A DNA stretch of 64,000 nucleotides from Segatella baroniae DSM 16972 = JCM 13447 (GCF_000426585.1 NZ_AUFQ01000004.1:1-64000), one strand, 5' to 3'; positions 16,333 through 26,775 are shown, counted from the first letter of the stretch. The notes: generated by a model from the sequence alone, not told the origin. Program-made: numbers and translations.

Positions 16333-17568
16333 TTATTTATTGTTAGGATTTTGCAGTTGGATGGCTGCGCGCAGACAGGGATAGGTATTGATAGTTCCCT
16401 CCTTGTCGTATTCATATTCCATGTGGAAAGTGCCGAGACCGCCCTTCCGATAGGTCACGCCGTTGATGGTGGGATTCCACAAAGCGTAGGCTATCACGCT
16501 GCGGGCGCCCCAGTATTGCTCGTTTTCGGGCAGTTGATAAACCTGTCCGGTGTTGATGTTCGTGCTGGTTGTCACCCACCGCAACATGTTGGCGGCAGCC
16601 AGTCCGTCATAGTCGTGCCGGTGTTGCTGTCCTACGGCCAACTTGATGCGCAGGCTTTCGATGTTAGCACCGTCCTCGAAGTTCTCAGTCATAATAATCT
16701 TCTTGCAGAGCTGCTCGGGTGTCATGACATTCTTGTAGTGCTGATACTGCGTATCAAAACGTCCTTGGAAAGACGACGCGTCCTTATAGCCAGAGTTGCT
16801 GTTGTGGTAAACCTGTAGGATAAAGTAGTCGAAACAGTCGTGCATCTTGGCCTCGATAGCCTCCGGCATACCGTCGACAACGAGCAGCTTGCCTGTGCCC
16901 GAGCGCGGCCCCAGTTCCTTGGAGAGCAATTCGATGAAGTAACTCATCATGCCTTGTGCTTTCCACAGTTCTTCCTGGGGCTGGAATCCAATCTGAGGAA
17001 TATACGGTTCAGCGTCGAAATCAAAGCCGTCGTAGTTGTACTTGGCAATAGTATCAAGGATGGCGCGGGCATATTTCTCCACAGCTTTCTTCTGTTGCTC
17101 GGGTTCATAGCCCCATCCCCAGAACTCGTGGCGGAAGTTTTTGCCGGGATTCTTTTCTTTCCAACCGGCCGGCTCCTCGGGTGTGAGCTGGTCGCCAATG
17201 TCATGTATCTGCCAGCAGATGAGCACTTTGGTGCCTTTTTTCTCCTGAACGAACTTCAAATCTTCCTTCTGCGACTCGGTGGGATTCTTCCAGTTGCCCC
17301 ACAGCGACACGAAGTCGACGCTGTCGGGGAGACCCGCGAGCGAACTTTTCAACGACGCGCTGCGCCCCGTCCAGCCACCAAACCAGCCCATCGCTACGGG
17401 ATGGTCGCTCTTCTTGTAGTCGCGGAGCCGCGCATAGTAGGCTTCGCTGCGGTTGGTCACGGTCAGATTGGCCGGATCCTTGATTTCCGTGTCGAGGGCG
17501 TCGCTACACGCGGTCATGCTCAGAATGACGCCGGCGGTCAACAGAACTTTCTTATATAGCTTCTTCAT
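16333..17568 (-). CDS. GH18 endo-beta-N-acetylglucosaminidase-like lipoprotein
   Basis: This 411-residue protein has a lipoprotein signal (lipid Cys21, ILSMTACSDA). It has the GH18 catalytic signature DGFDFDAE at residues 180-187, with Glu187 as the expected proton donor and Asp185 assisting. It resembles the F-type endoglycosidases of Bacteroidetes that cut the chitobiose core of N-glycans, and the context (SusC/SusD, LamG and discoidin lipoproteins) agrees. Strict chitinase activity cannot be excluded. The start at 17568 is chosen for the signal sequence; the frame is open further upstream over the susD 3' end. Confidence 0.88.
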   Translation of the reverse strand: MKKLYKKVLLTAGVILSMTACSDALDTEIKDPANLTVTNRSEAYYARLRDYKKSDHPVAMGWFGGWTGRSASLKSSLAGLPDSVDFVSLWGNWKNPTESQKEDLKFVQEKKGTKVLICWQIHDIGDQLTPEEPAGWKEKNPGKNFRHEFWGWGYEPEQQKKAVEKYARAILDTIAKYNYDGFDFDAEPYIPQIGFQPQEELWKAQGMMSYFIELLSKELGPRSGTGKLLVVDGMPEAIEAKMHDCFDYFILQVYHNSNSGYKDASSFQGRFDTQYQHYKNVMTPEQLCKKIIMTENFEDGANIESLRIKLAVGQQHRHDYDGLAAANMLRWVTTSTNINTGQVYQLPENEQYWGARSVIAYALWNPTINGVTYRKGGLGTFHMEYEYDKEGTINTYPCLRAAIQLQNPNNK

Positions 17569-17591
17569 TTCTATTTTCGTTATGATATAAG

Positions 17592-19175
17592 TTACTTGGA
17601 ATGTTTCGCTCTCTGCCACCACATCATGGTAGCGTAGTCGTCTTTGCCGCCCAAAAGCAGCTTGGCCTTCTCCAGATTCTCGGGATTCTCCGTAATTTCG
17701 GTACTGGAGAACGGAATGCGATTGGGCACATTCATGTTGTAGGAGCCTGTTCCCTGCTCCACGGGGAACACCTTCGGATAGCCCGTTCGGCGTATTTCGT
17801 TCCATGCCTCCTGCCCGTCGGGGAAGAGCGCAATCCACTTCTGCACAATCAGACGCTCCAGTTTCCGTTCTTCCGAGTCGTTGTCCTGCCACATGACGGT
17901 GATGTTGCTCACCGCAGGGGCATTGCTTCCGAAGCCACCTTCGGCGTCGTTGTAGGAACCAGGTTGGCGCCAACCGTTCCAGATATACTCACTGGCGTCA
18001 CCGGCTCCCCACTGCTTGAACGAAAGGCGTATGCCTTCTTCGTACCATTCACGTGCGGAACGGCCCATGTTGGCCCAGCCCGCCATGGCCCCTTCGGCCC
18101 GACAGAAAGCCATTTCAGCGGCGGTGAGCCAGACACCGCGGGTGTTGGTCTCCACATTGGCGGCCGAATAGATGGGCGTAGCCACCGACTTGTTGCCAAT
18201 CTTAGCACCGGCCCGACAGCCGACGATGGCTCTTCCACCTGCCGGACGCTTCTCCACGTCCTTGAAATACTTCGTCAAGCGCGGGTCATTATAGCCGTTC
18301 ATATAGCTCTCGATGTCGGCGCAGGCACGGCTGTCGCCCCACTCCACGGAAGTCTTGTGCAGTCCCAGCGGTACGTAAGCGATGGTACAGTTCTGGTCGT
18401 TCTGCTCAATGACACCCGCGGCAACGGCTTCCTCGCCATACTTCTCGGCCTTCTCGGGGTCGGCGAAGCGCATGCGGATGGCCATACGGAGCTTCAGCGA
18501 ATGGGCAAAGCGGCGCCAGTTGGCCATCTTTCCGCCATAAACCTTGTCATACATGGCGCTAACAACCAGGCCTTCGTTGCCTGCCATCGCCGTCTTCAGT
18601 ATCTCCGAAGCCTCGTCGAGGTCGGCAATCAGCTTGTTGTAGATGGCTTCCTGCGACGAATAGGCATTGGCGTCCTTCTCCAAACCGATGGGGAACGGGC
18701 CGTACTTGTCGGTCAGCCGCAGATAGCCCTGTGCCCTGAGGATGAGCGCCCACGCATAGTTGATGTCCTTGCGGCCCTCGCCGAGACGCTCAATCTCCTT
18801 GAACGCCGACACGAACTTGGGCGTGATGTTCTTGAAAGGCCAGTTCACCCAGCCCGCCGGAGCGTTCATGGTGGCGAAGTTGGCGCTGTTGAACCCGTGG
18901 TTCACATAGGTGAAATAGCGTCCGAGATAGTTTCCGATGAGGTCTTCGTCCATCTGATAGGCGTTCTCCTGCTCCGGGAACACGGCATTCTGCATCTGTA
19001 CAAGGAAAGAACCTACGGTATAGTTGTCCCGTCCCAGCTCTTCAGCCGAGGTGGCGTTGCCCGGACGGTTGGCTTCTTCAAAGCCAGCCGTGCACGACGA
19101 GAGGCTTCCCAGGCCCATCAAGGCAATCAAACTGATGGCGGCTGCGCCACGAATATGTTTTTTCATCATTGTCAT
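17592..19175 (-). CDS. SusD/RagB-family glycan-binding lipoprotein
   Basis: This 527-residue protein has a lipoprotein signal (lipid Cys28, LGSLSSCTAGF). It is an alpha-helical TPR-type surface protein that forms the lid of the SusC transporter. Typical SusD-like stretches are SAFKEIERL…INYAWALILRAQGYLRLTDKYGPFPI near residues 125-165, and LERLIVQKWIALFPDGQEAWNEIRRTGYP near the C-terminus, as in the SusD-like 2 group. It lies 25 nt downstream of susC and 23 nt upstream of the GH18 gene. Confidence 0.93.
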   Translation of the reverse strand: MTMMKKHIRGAAAISLIALMGLGSLSSCTAGFEEANRPGNATSAEELGRDNYTVGSFLVQMQNAVFPEQENAYQMDEDLIGNYLGRYFTYVNHGFNSANFATMNAPAGWVNWPFKNITPKFVSAFKEIERLGEGRKDINYAWALILRAQGYLRLTDKYGPFPIGLEKDANAYSSQEAIYNKLIADLDEASEILKTAMAGNEGLVVSAMYDKVYGGKMANWRRFAHSLKLRMAIRMRFADPEKAEKYGEEAVAAGVIEQNDQNCTIAYVPLGLHKTSVEWGDSRACADIESYMNGYNDPRLTKYFKDVEKRPAGGRAIVGCRAGAKIGNKSVATPIYSAANVETNTRGVWLTAAEMAFCRAEGAMAGWANMGRSAREWYEEGIRLSFKQWGAGDASEYIWNGWRQPGSYNDAEGGFGSNAPAVSNITVMWQDNDSEERKLERLIVQKWIALFPDGQEAWNEIRRTGYPKVFPVEQGTGSYNMNVPNRIPFSSTEITENPENLEKAKLLLGGKDDYATMMWWQRAKHSK

Positions 19176-19200
19176 GATTTCTAAATTACTGTTTTACATG

Positions 19201-22200
19201 TTAGAATTTCACGTTCACGTTGAAGCCCAAGGAGCGGAGACTGGGCTGCATGAAGTAGTCGAATCCCTGGTAATAGGTGCCTGTGGAGGCTGTCGACTCT
19301 GGGTCGAACGGCGCCTTCTTGTAGAGCATGAAGAGGTTGTGGGCCGTCAGTCCGAGGGTCACGCGCACGGTCTTGAGCAGGCTCTTGGGCAGCGTGTAGC
19401 TGAGATGGGCCTCTTGCAAGCGGGCGTTGGTGGCGCTGTAGATGTATTCCGACCATATCGGATTGCCGCCACCGACCACGGCGTAATAGCCTTCGGCGTC
19501 GACCTTGCCGCTGTTCACGGCGATACCGCCGTTGTCGCGGGCCTTGGCGGAAGCCTTCGACACGCCAAACTGGTCGAGATAGGCCTGCGTCTGGCTCATC
19601 ACAATGCCGCCCAGACGGGCCGTGAGGAGGAAGCCGAGGGTCACACCCTTGTAGGAGAACTCGTTGGAGAAACCGAGATTGCCCTTCGGAAGCACCGAAC
19701 CGCGGTAGACGGGGTTGGTCAGTGTGCGCTGCATCACGTTGCCGGTCTTGTCGAGCGCGATGTTGCCGTCGGCGTCATACTTGAAGTCTGTCGTGGTATA
19801 GACGTCTCCCATCGTCCCTCCCTTTCGCAGAATGAGGTCGATTCCGTTGAGTCCGCCCATGTTGAGAGTCTCCTTCGGGTCGTCCAAAAGCTGGATGATC
19901 TTGTTCTGGTTGGCGCTGTAGGTGAACGTGGTGTTCCACTCGAACGCGCCCCAGGCCTTGTTGTAGCCGAGCGAAAGTTCGATACCACGGTTGCGCACGT
20001 TACCCGTCTGGATGTATTCGTGGTCATATCCCTGCGCCGTAGGGATGGAACGGAGGAACGTCTGCTTGCGGGTGTTGGAGTGATAGAGGGTTACGTCGAG
20101 CGTCAGCGCGTTGTCGAAGAAGCGTGCGGTCAGTCCGGCTTCCCAGGAATCGGTGCGCTCGGGATAGAACGTGTCGGGGAACTTGTAGGTCACGGTGCCG
20201 TAGGTGCCCGACGAGGGGTTGTACTTGTAACGCCACATGGAGGAGATGTTGGGCTTGATGGCCGAACCTACGGAGGCCCAGGAGCCGCGAACCTTCATGT
20301 AGTTGATGAACTTCGGCAGTTTGACCATCTGCGAAATGACGGCCGACATGCCCACCGATGGGTAGAAGAACGAGCTGTGGGCGGTGCCATGGAGGGCCGA
20401 ATCCCAGTCGTTGCGGCCGGTGAGGGTCATGTAGAGCATGCTGCGCCAACCGAGTTCGACGTTGGCGAACAAGGAATTGATGTAGTGCTTGTTCAGGTCG
20501 AAGATAGGTCTGTTGTCGTTGGTGACCTGACTGTAGTCGATGGCGTTGGGCGAGAAGACGTTGGACGGAGCCTTCAAACCGCCCTGAAAACCAGTCACGT
20601 CATACTTGGTGCGTGAGAAAGAACCGCCGATGTTGGCCCCGATACTGAACGTTTCCCAGGTCTTGTTCACGTTCGCCATCAAGTCGCCGTAGAGGTTTTG
20701 GTCGTTGATCTTGTCGTAACCGTAGTACCCGTAGTCGGAATGGGCGAAGAGATTGATGGTCGAGGCGTAGCGTTTGTCCTCCTGCTTGGTGGCCGCATCG
20801 TCCCAGCGCAGACGGCCGGTGAGGTCGATCCAGTCGGCAAGCTGATACTTCAAGCTGCCGTTCACCATGTAGCGGCCTTTCTTGTTGGTGCGAACCATGC
20901 GCTTGGCCACCCAGTAAGGGTTCTGCATGCTGAGCGCGTCGCCGAAGTTCCAGTTCTGCTTGTAGAGCTTTCTGTTGGGGTCCCAAAGCTCGAACGTGCG
21001 CACCGCGTCGAAGCTTTCGCCCCGCGGGAAGAGGTAGACGGCCGTGAGCGGGTTGAAATATTCACCCTGCGCGGTCATGTTGCGGTCGTTCTCCAGAATG
21101 TAGTTGAAACCGAAATCGAGCGTCATCTTGTCGTTCAGGAAGCTCGTCGTGTTGCGGAAAGTGAAGTTGTAACGGTTGTAGGCGTTGTTGGGTATGAGCC
21201 CCTTGGCATTCGTTGTGCCCAACGAAATGTAGGTTTGGTTCTTGTCAGTGCCCGTCGTCAGCGACACATTGTTCTGTATATTGGTTCCCGTATTGAAGAA
21301 ATCCTTGGGATTGTAGGTGCCGAACTGCGACGTCTTCTTGTCTCCCCATGACATCACTTCATTGGATCTGTTGACGTAAGAGGTCTGGAACTCGGGCATG
21401 ATGAACGGCCGGGAGAACTGCGTGCTGTTGGAGATGGTCACGCTGACCTTGCCCTCCTTGCCCTTCTTCGTGGTGATCATGATGACACCCTGTGCGGCGG
21501 CGGAACCGTAGAGCGCGGCGGCGGCAGGACCACTGAGCACCGAAATACTCTCGATGTCCTCGGGGTTGACGTCGGCAATGCCCTCGGAGCCCGGCTGGGA
21601 GGAGTATCTTCCGCCCGTAATCTCGCCCTGGCTGCGGTCGGTCACGGGGATACCGTCGATGACAAACAGCGCCTGGTTGCTCTGGGTGATGGACTTTGGG
21701 CCACGCATCACGACGCGCGTGGCGCCACCCATGCCCGCCGACGAAGCGTTGATGTTGACACCGGCCACCTTGCCGCTGAGCGAGTTCATGAAGTTGGCGT
21801 TCTTCACGGTGTTCACGTTGTCGCCGCCGAGCTTCTGCACGTTGTAGCTCAAGGCCTTCTCCGAACGCTTGATACCCAGTGCCGTCACAACGACATCGTT
21901 GAGGGTGTGGCTCTCCTCCTTCATCATTACGTCGATCTTGCCGCGCTGTTTCTGCTCCACCTGCTGCGTGCTGTAGCCGATGTAGGAGAAGACGAGCGTG
22001 GGATTGGCCTCTTCGGTGGTGAAGGAATAGCGGCCGTCGAGGTCGGTCACCGTACCCTGCGAGGTGCCTTTCACCTGGACGCTCACGCCGATGAGCGGCT
22101 CGCCGCTGGCGTCTGTCACCGTGCCTTCCACCACATGCGGGGCCACGGTCTTCTTTTGCTGCGGCTTCTGTACGGCGTTCTTCCCGTCTTTAGACAGATA

Positions 22201-22500
22201 GACCACGTTGTCGACAATGCGATAGCTGATACCGGTGCCCGCGAAGAGCTTGTCGAGAATGCTCTTGAGCGATTCGTTCTTGGCCTGAACCGCGTTCACT
22301 TCGACCTTCGCCAAGGCGTCGTTGTAGAAGAAACGATACTTGGACTTGTCTTTCAATTGTTTAATCACTGTTTCGAGCTTGGCGCGTTGCGTGGAAAAGC
22401 TGACCTGGGCCCAGCTCCGCTGCATCGGAACGCAGAGGAGGAAGAGTACCAGAATAGCCTTGCACAACGTCAAGCCATGTTCATAGTGCTTCTTGTCCAT
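19201..22500 (-). CDS. SusC-like TonB-dependent receptor with STN signalling domain
   Basis: This 1099-residue outer-membrane protein has a signal peptide (residues 1-31), then an STN domain (about 32-92, VSFSTQRAKLETVIKQLKD…), a carboxypeptidase-like domain (VEGTVTDASGEPLIGVSV), a plug beginning VVTALGIKRSEKAL, and a 22-strand barrel ending LGFNVNVKF. It imports oligosaccharides with the SusD lid. The STN domain is the part that signals to FecR anti-sigma factors, and a FecR/ECF pair lies 5.5 kb downstream. I chose the ATG at 22500 because a GTG further out precedes non-signal residues. Confidence 0.95.
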   Translation of the reverse strand: MDKKHYEHGLTLCKAILVLFLLCVPMQRSWAQVSFSTQRAKLETVIKQLKDKSKYRFFYNDALAKVEVNAVQAKNESLKSILDKLFAGTGISYRIVDNVVYLSKDGKNAVQKPQQKKTVAPHVVEGTVTDASGEPLIGVSVQVKGTSQGTVTDLDGRYSFTTEEANPTLVFSYIGYSTQQVEQKQRGKIDVMMKEESHTLNDVVVTALGIKRSEKALSYNVQKLGGDNVNTVKNANFMNSLSGKVAGVNINASSAGMGGATRVVMRGPKSITQSNQALFVIDGIPVTDRSQGEITGGRYSSQPGSEGIADVNPEDIESISVLSGPAAAALYGSAAAQGVIMITTKKGKEGKVSVTISNSTQFSRPFIMPEFQTSYVNRSNEVMSWGDKKTSQFGTYNPKDFFNTGTNIQNNVSLTTGTDKNQTYISLGTTNAKGLIPNNAYNRYNFTFRNTTSFLNDKMTLDFGFNYILENDRNMTAQGEYFNPLTAVYLFPRGESFDAVRTFELWDPNRKLYKQNWNFGDALSMQNPYWVAKRMVRTNKKGRYMVNGSLKYQLADWIDLTGRLRWDDAATKQEDKRYASTINLFAHSDYGYYGYDKINDQNLYGDLMANVNKTWETFSIGANIGGSFSRTKYDVTGFQGGLKAPSNVFSPNAIDYSQVTNDNRPIFDLNKHYINSLFANVELGWRSMLYMTLTGRNDWDSALHGTAHSSFFYPSVGMSAVISQMVKLPKFINYMKVRGSWASVGSAIKPNISSMWRYKYNPSSGTYGTVTYKFPDTFYPERTDSWEAGLTARFFDNALTLDVTLYHSNTRKQTFLRSIPTAQGYDHEYIQTGNVRNRGIELSLGYNKAWGAFEWNTTFTYSANQNKIIQLLDDPKETLNMGGLNGIDLILRKGGTMGDVYTTTDFKYDADGNIALDKTGNVMQRTLTNPVYRGSVLPKGNLGFSNEFSYKGVTLGFLLTARLGGIVMSQTQAYLDQFGVSKASAKARDNGGIAVNSGKVDAEGYYAVVGGGNPIWSEYIYSATNARLQEAHLSYTLPKSLLKTVRVTLGLTAHNLFMLYKKAPFDPESTASTGTYYQGFDYFMQPSLRSLGFNVNVKF

Positions 22501-23007
22501 GGTTGGATACGAAATTAAAATGTTTAAGTTATTAATGTGTAATTTGAATCTCACTACTATAACTCATAACAACACACCATCGAAAATTACGTATTCGATT
22601 GTAATAATAATTTAATTTTATTGCAAAAAAACATCTTGACCGCCTTCAATCCCCCGTTTTCCCCCACCGCTGCGCCGCTTCGACCACCCCGTTGCTGCAA
22701 GACCGTTTTGCAAAAGCAGCCCTTTCACGACCTCAAAGCTGCCCTTTCAGCGGCTGAAAGGGCAGCTTTGAGCTTGTAACCGGCCTGCTTTTACAGGCTG
22801 AAAGTGGCCTTTTGGCGTTTCGTGGCGGCGCGGCGTGTAGGCCGTCGTTGGGCGGCGAGCGATCACGGATGGCGGACGACGCGCTTGTCGAGGGCGAATA
22901 AGCGGCATGTTTGCATTGTTTTGGCTCAAATATTTTGTCTTTCGGCAAGTTGTTCGTATATTTATGCCCGAAATCTAAACCGCTAAAGTTTTATATCCAC
23001 AATAAGT
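22501..23007. other. Intergenic region between divergent susC and ftcD
   Basis: This stretch has no gene. It holds an AT-rich segment upstream of susC (22501-22640), a ~22-bp repeat array (22684-22818) and the leader of the hut operon. The only ftcD promoter candidate I see is a poor TATATTTA box near 22959. No clear riboswitch or terminator is visible. Confidence 0.6.
22684..22818 (+). repeat. ~22-bp unit array, degenerate copy
   Basis: Units such as GTTTTGCAAAAGCAGCCCTTT and GGCCTGCTTTTACAGGCTG share the core of the arrays at 4611-4740 and 39040-39308. A 20-bp run (CTGCCCTTTCAGCGGCTGAA and beyond) is itself an inverted repeat. Confidence 0.65.
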
Positions 23008-24711
23008 ATGGTCCAGGAAAAACAAATCATTGAGTGCGTTCCCAACTTCAGTGAAGGACGCAACAAAGAAGTAATCAAGCAAATTACCGACGAAGTAGAG
23101 CGTGTAAAGGGTGTCAAGCTGCTCGACGTAGACCCGGGAGAGGCCACAAACCGCACCGTCGTGACCTTTGTCGGCGAGCCGCAGGTGGTTGTCGAGGCCG
23201 CTTTCCGCTGTGTGAAGAAGGCGGCGCAGCTCATCGACATGCGCCAGCACCACGGCGCGCATCCCCGCATGGGCGCAACGGACGTATGCCCGCTCATCCC
23301 AGTGGCCGGAATCACGCTGGAGGAGTGTGCGCGGCTGGCCCGTCAGCTGGCGGAGCGCATTGCCGCCGAACTGAAAGTGCCTTGCTATTGCTATGAGGCT
23401 GCCGCCGCAACGCCCGAGCGCAAGAACCTTGCCGTCTGTCGGAAAGGCGAATACGAGGGGCTTCCCGAGCGGATGACAAGCCCCGCCGACGCACCCGACT
23501 ATGGTGCCCGTGCGTGGGACGAGCAGCTGGCCCGCACGGGTTGCACCGCCGTGGGCGCGCGTGACTTCCTCATCGCCACTAACTTCAACCTCAACACCAC
23601 CTCCACGCGCCGTGCCAACGCCATCGCCTTCGACGTGCGCGAGAAAGGACGCCCGCAGCGGGAGGGCGGTTCGCCCGTGGGCAAGCCGATGAAGGATGCC
23701 GCCGGCAAGACCATCATGATACCGGGCACGCTGAAAAGCACCAAGGCCATCGGATGGTTCATCGACGAGTATGGCATTGCGCAGGTGTCGATGAACATCA
23801 CCGACATCAATGTCACGCCGCTCCACGTGGCCTTCGACGAGGTATGCCGTTGCGCGCAGAATCGTGGAATCCGTGTGACGGGCACCGAAATCGTAGGGCT
23901 CATACCGAAGCGGACGCTCATCGAGGCGGGCAGATATTTCCTGAAGAAGCAGAACCGTTCGACGGGTATTCCGGAAGAAGACATCTTGAAGATTGCCATC
24001 AAGTCGATGGGACTCGACGACCTGAAGCCTTTCAACCCGCGCGAGAAGGTCATCGAGTATCTGTTGGAGGACGCCCACAAGAGCAAGAAGCTCATCGACC
24101 TCACCGTGAAGGGCTTTGCCGACGAGACGTCACGCGAGTCTCCGGCCCCCGGCGGCGGCACCATATCGGCCTATATGGGTGCGCTCGGCGCCGCGCTAGG
24201 CACGATGGTGGCCAATCTCTCCAGCCACAAGGCCGGATGGGACGACCGATGGGAGGAGTTCAGTACTTGGGCAGAGCGTGGCCAGGCCATCCAGGCCGAG
24301 CTGATGACGCTCGTCGACGAAGACACCGAGGCCTTCAACCGCATCATGGCGGCCTTCGGATTGCCCAAGGGCACGGACGAAGAGAAGGCGGCGCGCACGG
24401 TGGCCATCCAGGAAGCCACCCTCTTTGCCACGGAAGTGCCGCTCCATACGATGCAGGCGTCGATCAAGGTCTTTGAACTGTGCCGTGCCATGGCCGAAGA
24501 AGGCAACCCGAACAGCGTTTCCGACGCCGGTGTGGGTGTCTTGGCGGCCCGTGCGGCCGTGCTGGGAGCCGGACTGAACGTGAAAATCAACGCGGGTGGA
24601 CTGAAGGATAGGGCCGCGGCTGACCGGCTGGTGGGCCAGGCGAACGCGTTGATAGCCCAAGCCAACACGGCGGAAGCCGAGATCATGAAGATTGTCGAGG
24701 CCAAGTTATAA
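23008..24711 (+). CDS. ftcD: Glutamate formimidoyltransferase / formimidoyl-THF cyclodeaminase
   Basis: This 567-residue bifunctional enzyme handles the last steps of histidine degradation. The N-terminal formiminotransferase (residues about 1-325, with VPNFSEGRN and the catalytic region HHGAHPRMGATDVCP) moves the formimino group from formiminoglutamate to THF. The C-terminal cyclodeaminase (about 370-567, ESPAPGGGTISAYMGALGAALG) releases ammonia to give 5,10-methenyl-THF. The fusion is as in animals and many Bacteroidetes. It is the first gene of ftcD-hutU-hutH-hutI. Confidence 0.95.
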   Translation: MVQEKQIIECVPNFSEGRNKEVIKQITDEVERVKGVKLLDVDPGEATNRTVVTFVGEPQVVVEAAFRCVKKAAQLIDMRQHHGAHPRMGATDVCPLIPVAGITLEECARLARQLAERIAAELKVPCYCYEAAAATPERKNLAVCRKGEYEGLPERMTSPADAPDYGARAWDEQLARTGCTAVGARDFLIATNFNLNTTSTRRANAIAFDVREKGRPQREGGSPVGKPMKDAAGKTIMIPGTLKSTKAIGWFIDEYGIAQVSMNITDINVTPLHVAFDEVCRCAQNRGIRVTGTEIVGLIPKRTLIEAGRYFLKKQNRSTGIPEEDILKIAIKSMGLDDLKPFNPREKVIEYLLEDAHKSKKLIDLTVKGFADETSRESPAPGGGTISAYMGALGAALGTMVANLSSHKAGWDDRWEEFSTWAERGQAIQAELMTLVDEDTEAFNRIMAAFGLPKGTDEEKAARTVAIQEATLFATEVPLHTMQASIKVFELCRAMAEEGNPNSVSDAGVGVLAARAAVLGAGLNVKINAGGLKDRAAADRLVGQANALIAQANTAEAEIMKIVEAKL

Positions 24712-24762
24712 TATAGGTACATGACCATTTTCCACCTTCAACGAACGATAACCTAAACAAAG

Positions 24763-26775
24763 ATGAACAAAGAAGCCTTTATAGCCGACATCCGTGCCGG
24801 CATTCCCGACACGTTGCCTGAACCGCAGGCCTACGACGTCACCATCAACCATGCGCCCAAGCGCAAGGATATACTCAAGCCCGAGGAAAAGAAGCTGGCC
24901 CTTCGCAACGCGTTGCGCTATTTTCCCAAGAAGTTTCACGCCACGCTGGCACCCGAGTTTGCCGAAGAACTGCGTCAATACGGCCGTATCTATATGTACC
25001 GTTTCCGTCCCACCTACGAGATGTATGCCCGTCCGATCGACGAATATCCGCACAAGTCGCGGCAGGCGGCGGCCATCATGATGATGATTCAGAACAATCT
25101 TGACAAGGCTGTGGCGCAACATCCGCACGAACTGATTACCTATGGCGGCAACGGCGCGGTGTTCCAAAACTGGGCACAATACCGTCTGACGATGAAATAC
25201 CTCAGCGAGATGACCGACGAGCAGACTCTCGTCATGTATTCGGGCCATCCGCTCGGCCTGTTTCCCTCGCACAAGAATGCGCCGCGCGTGGTGGTGACCA
25301 ACGGAATGGTCATTCCGAACTACTCGAAGCCCGACGATTGGGAGCGTGACAACGCCCTCGGGGTCAGCCAGTACGGCCAGATGACGGCCGGTTCCTACAT
25401 GTATATCGGCCCGCAAGGTATCGTCCACGGAACGACCATCACCGTCCTGAACGCCGCCCGCAAGCGGTTGAAGGCCGGTGAGACCAGTATCAAGGGCATG
25501 CTGTTCGTCACTTCCGGACTGGGGGGCATGTCCGGCGCGCAACCCAAGGCCGGAAACATCGCCGGCGTGGTCAGCATTACGGCCGAAATCAATCCGCTGG
25601 CGGCGCAGAAACGCTACGACCAAGGATGGGTGGACGAACTCCACACCTCGCTCGACGAGCTTGTTCCCGCCGCGTTGAAGGCTGTCGAGGAGAAGCGCAC
25701 GGTGTCCATGGCCTACGTGGGCAACGTGGTGGACCTCTGGGAACGGCTCGCGGAGGAGGACATGCACGTGGATTTGGGCAGCGACCAGACCTCTTTGCAC
25801 AACCCGTGGGCCGGCGGTTATTATCCCGTAGGCCTGACGTTGGAAGAGTCAAAGCGCATGATGGCGGAGGAACCGACGCTGTTCAAGGAAAAGGTTCAGG
25901 CGTCGTTGCGTCGCCAGGTGGCCGCCATCAACCGGCTGACAGCCCGCGGCATGTACTTCTTCGACTATGGAAACGCCTTCCTCTTGGAGTCGAGTCGCGC
26001 GGGAGCGGCCATCGTCAACGACGACGGAACTTTTCGTTATCCTTCTTATGTGCAGGATATCATGGGCCCGATGTTCTTCGATTACGGCTTCGGACCGTTC
26101 CGTTGGGTTTGCTCTTCGGGCGACCCGAAGGACCTGGAGACCACCGACCGCCTCGCCACCGAAGTGCTGGAGGAGATTCGCAAGACGGCCACGCCCGACA
26201 TCATCGGCCAGCTCGACGACAACATCCTTTGGATAAAGGAGGCCGGCAGGAACCATCTGGTGGTGGGCTCGCAGGCCCGCATTCTCTATGCCGACGCGGA
26301 AGGACGCACGAAGATAGCCCTGGCGTTCAACGAAGCGATACGCAAGGGAGAGATTTCGCGCCCCGTCGTGCTCGGTAGAGACCATCACGACGTGTCGGGA
26401 ACGGACTCTCCGTTCCGTGAAACGTCCAACATCTACGACGGATCGCAGTTCTGTGCCGACATGGCCATCCAAAACGTAATCGGCGATTCGTTCCGTGGCG
26501 CGACGTGGGTGTCCATCCACAACGGCGGCGGCGTAGGCTGGGGAGAGGTCGTCAATGGCGGTTTTGGCATGGTCGTGGACGGCACTGACGAGGCCGAACG
26601 CCACATTCGGGAAATGCTTTTCTGGGATGTGAACAACGGAATAGCCCGTCGCAGCTGGGCCCGCAACGCGGGATCGATGGACGCCATCAGGCGGGAGATG
26701 GAGCGCACGCCCAGCCTTCGCGTCACGCTTCCCAATCTCGTGGACGACGAAATCATCAATACGACATTCCAATAA
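24763..26775 (+). CDS. hutU: Urocanate hydratase
   Basis: This 670-residue enzyme uses tightly bound NAD+ to hydrate urocanate to imidazolonepropionate. Family features are YGGNGAVFQNWAQYRLT, the NAD-binding MLFVTSGLGGMSGAQPKA and RDHHDVSGTDSPFRETSNI near the C-terminus. It is about 110 residues longer than the proteobacterial enzyme and matches the 'long' form found in Bacteroidetes and animals. It lies 51 nt downstream of ftcD in the hut operon. Confidence 0.96.
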   Translation: MNKEAFIADIRAGIPDTLPEPQAYDVTINHAPKRKDILKPEEKKLALRNALRYFPKKFHATLAPEFAEELRQYGRIYMYRFRPTYEMYARPIDEYPHKSRQAAAIMMMIQNNLDKAVAQHPHELITYGGNGAVFQNWAQYRLTMKYLSEMTDEQTLVMYSGHPLGLFPSHKNAPRVVVTNGMVIPNYSKPDDWERDNALGVSQYGQMTAGSYMYIGPQGIVHGTTITVLNAARKRLKAGETSIKGMLFVTSGLGGMSGAQPKAGNIAGVVSITAEINPLAAQKRYDQGWVDELHTSLDELVPAALKAVEEKRTVSMAYVGNVVDLWERLAEEDMHVDLGSDQTSLHNPWAGGYYPVGLTLEESKRMMAEEPTLFKEKVQASLRRQVAAINRLTARGMYFFDYGNAFLLESSRAGAAIVNDDGTFRYPSYVQDIMGPMFFDYGFGPFRWVCSSGDPKDLETTDRLATEVLEEIRKTATPDIIGQLDDNILWIKEAGRNHLVVGSQARILYADAEGRTKIALAFNEAIRKGEISRPVVLGRDHHDVSGTDSPFRETSNIYDGSQFCADMAIQNVIGDSFRGATWVSIHNGGGVGWGEVVNGGFGMVVDGTDEAERHIREMLFWDVNNGIARRSWARNAGSMDAIRREMERTPSLRVTLPNLVDDEIINTTFQ

